Shown here: one piece after another, positions 63,527-64,000 of the stretch
Numbering within the stretch: position 1 is the stretch's first letter
Layout: each line of letters begins with the position of its first letter
DNA from: an uncultured Kiloniellaceae bacterium
Lineage (GTDB): Bacteria > Pseudomonadota > Alphaproteobacteria > Kiloniellales > Kiloniellaceae
Assembly: GCA_947493695.1 (NCBI GenBank)
Contig: CANLSF010000002.1
Location: 1,054,001 to 1,118,000, forward strand
Direction of reading: 5' to 3'
DNA: 64,000 nt
Notes under the pieces: model-generated
What the model was told of the DNA's origin: nothing
Seen by the model: the letters and a program-made list of their open reading frames with translations, nothing else
The model's database searches: none
Program-made: the position numbers and the translations under genes

Positions 63527-64000
63527 CACCAAATTCCTCTGGCGCGCGCTCGCACAAGAAGCCAAAGAAAGAATGGGCCGCCGACACAGCTCGTGAGAAT
63601 CCCGATCGGAAGCTCTGCGGGCAAAACAAGCGTGCGCGCGGCCAGATCAGCGAACAGCATCAAACTCGCGCCCAACAGCATAGAGGCCGGCAAGAGTGTT
63701 TTGTGATCCGCGCCCATGGTCAGGCGCACCAAATGGGGAACAACCAAGCCTACGAAACCGATCACTCCGGTCACCGCGACCGATGCACCTGTCGCCAACG
63801 CAACCAGCAAAACAATCGAACGCTTGGTCCACTCGATCCGAAACCCCAGATGCTGTGCCTCGCGCTCTCCCAACAGCAACGCGTTGAGGTGTCGGGAAAA
63901 CAGCGCCAGGGCGACGCTGGCCCCCGCAATAAAAGGTGCAACTGAGAGTATCTTCGCCCAGGTCACGCCCCCCAGACTGCCGAGCATCCAGAAATTGAGA
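63526..64000 (-). CDS. hmuU: Haem ABC transporter permease HmuU (N-terminal part beyond the window)
   Basis: The frame is open to the right edge, so only the C-terminal half of about 158 residues is seen. It is a FecCD-family permease: LNALLLGEREAQHLGF, then the ATGASVAVTGVIGFVGLVVPHLVRLTMGADHKTLLP block with the ATPase-coupling GFVGLVVPH helix, and GPFFLWLLVRAR. It carries haem across the inner membrane together with HmuV. Its stop codon overlaps the hmuV start. Confidence 0.92.
   Translation of the reverse strand, partial: LNFWMLGSLGGVTWAKILSVAPFIAGASVALALFSRHLNALLLGEREAQHLGFRIEWTKRSIVLLVALATGASVAVTGVIGFVGLVVPHLVRLTMGADHKTLLPASMLLGASLMLFADLAARTLVLPAELPIGILTSCVGGPFFLWLLVRARARGIW

Overview
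The window is 64 kb of GC-rich chromosomal DNA from a Gram-negative bacterium, most likely an alphaproteobacterium of the Rhodospirillales/Kiloniellales kind. That placement is inference. It rests on the thiCOSGE operon under a TPP riboswitch, a TRAP transporter with beta-oxidation genes, haem-uptake genes, a DUF1523/DUF6638 AAA cluster and PEP-CTERM proteins. There is no prophage, CRISPR array, rRNA operon or full-length transposase. One tRNA gene, tRNA-Ser(GGA), is present.

Layout. 0-4 kb: a PEP-CTERM spondin-like protein cut by the left edge, a BLUF photoreceptor, lepA, and a second PEP-CTERM protein. 4.4-7.4 kb: a fetAB-type ABC exporter, a small membrane protein, tRNA-Ser and an Rrf2/NsrR-like regulator. 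7.7-12.7 kb: dabA-dabB, a DAB inorganic carbon transporter, with a divergent LysR regulator. 12.7-18.1 kb: cytochrome b561 and a two-gene RND efflux pump behind a promoter region with clear inverted repeats. 18.1-20.8 kb: an ECF sigma factor translationally coupled to a membrane-anchored von Willebrand A protein. 21-24 kb: two LysR regulators flanking an ornithine-cyclodeaminase-family gene. 24-31.4 kb: a seven-gene co-directional cluster around an AAA+ ATPase, with a long coiled-coil protein and four membrane or unknown proteins. This is the best candidate here for an undescribed system. 31.7-37.5 kb: ChaN-like, DUF2798, GST, an orphan gene, a broken GIY-YIG gene, aldo/keto reductase, Gfo/Idh/MocA oxidoreductase and a LysE exporter.

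37.5-42.5 kb: TPP riboswitch and thiC-thiO-thiS-thiG-thiE. A 344-bp element with 34-bp terminal inverted repeats sits exactly between thiG and thiE. 42.6-50.6 kb: an IclR regulator and a fatty/organic-acid beta-oxidation operon (FadJ-like, two acyl-CoA dehydrogenases, thioesterase, enoyl-CoA hydratase, nitronate monooxygenase). A second inverted-repeat element of about 262 bp has inserted near the start of the last gene and now supplies its start codon. 50.7-52.5 kb: DUF1287 protein and an RNase T2. 52.5-58.7 kb: thiolase and acyl-CoA ligase diverging from a TRAP transporter (dctPQM). The shared promoter region carries a palindrome related to one in front of the beta-oxidation operon, which suggests one IclR regulon for uptake, activation and oxidation of an organic acid. 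58.9-64 kb: iron genes (bacterioferritin, bacterioferritin-associated ferredoxin, a strong Fur box before a Cys-rich orphan, trans-aconitate methyltransferase, and a haem ABC transporter overlapping tonB).

The two non-autonomous elements, at 41571-41914 and 49375-49640, share an architecture: long terminal inverted repeats, internal hairpins and an apparent TA target duplication. Both have landed at stop/start junctions of co-translated genes. Computationally removing each one restores an overlapping stop-start junction or a longer coupled reading frame.
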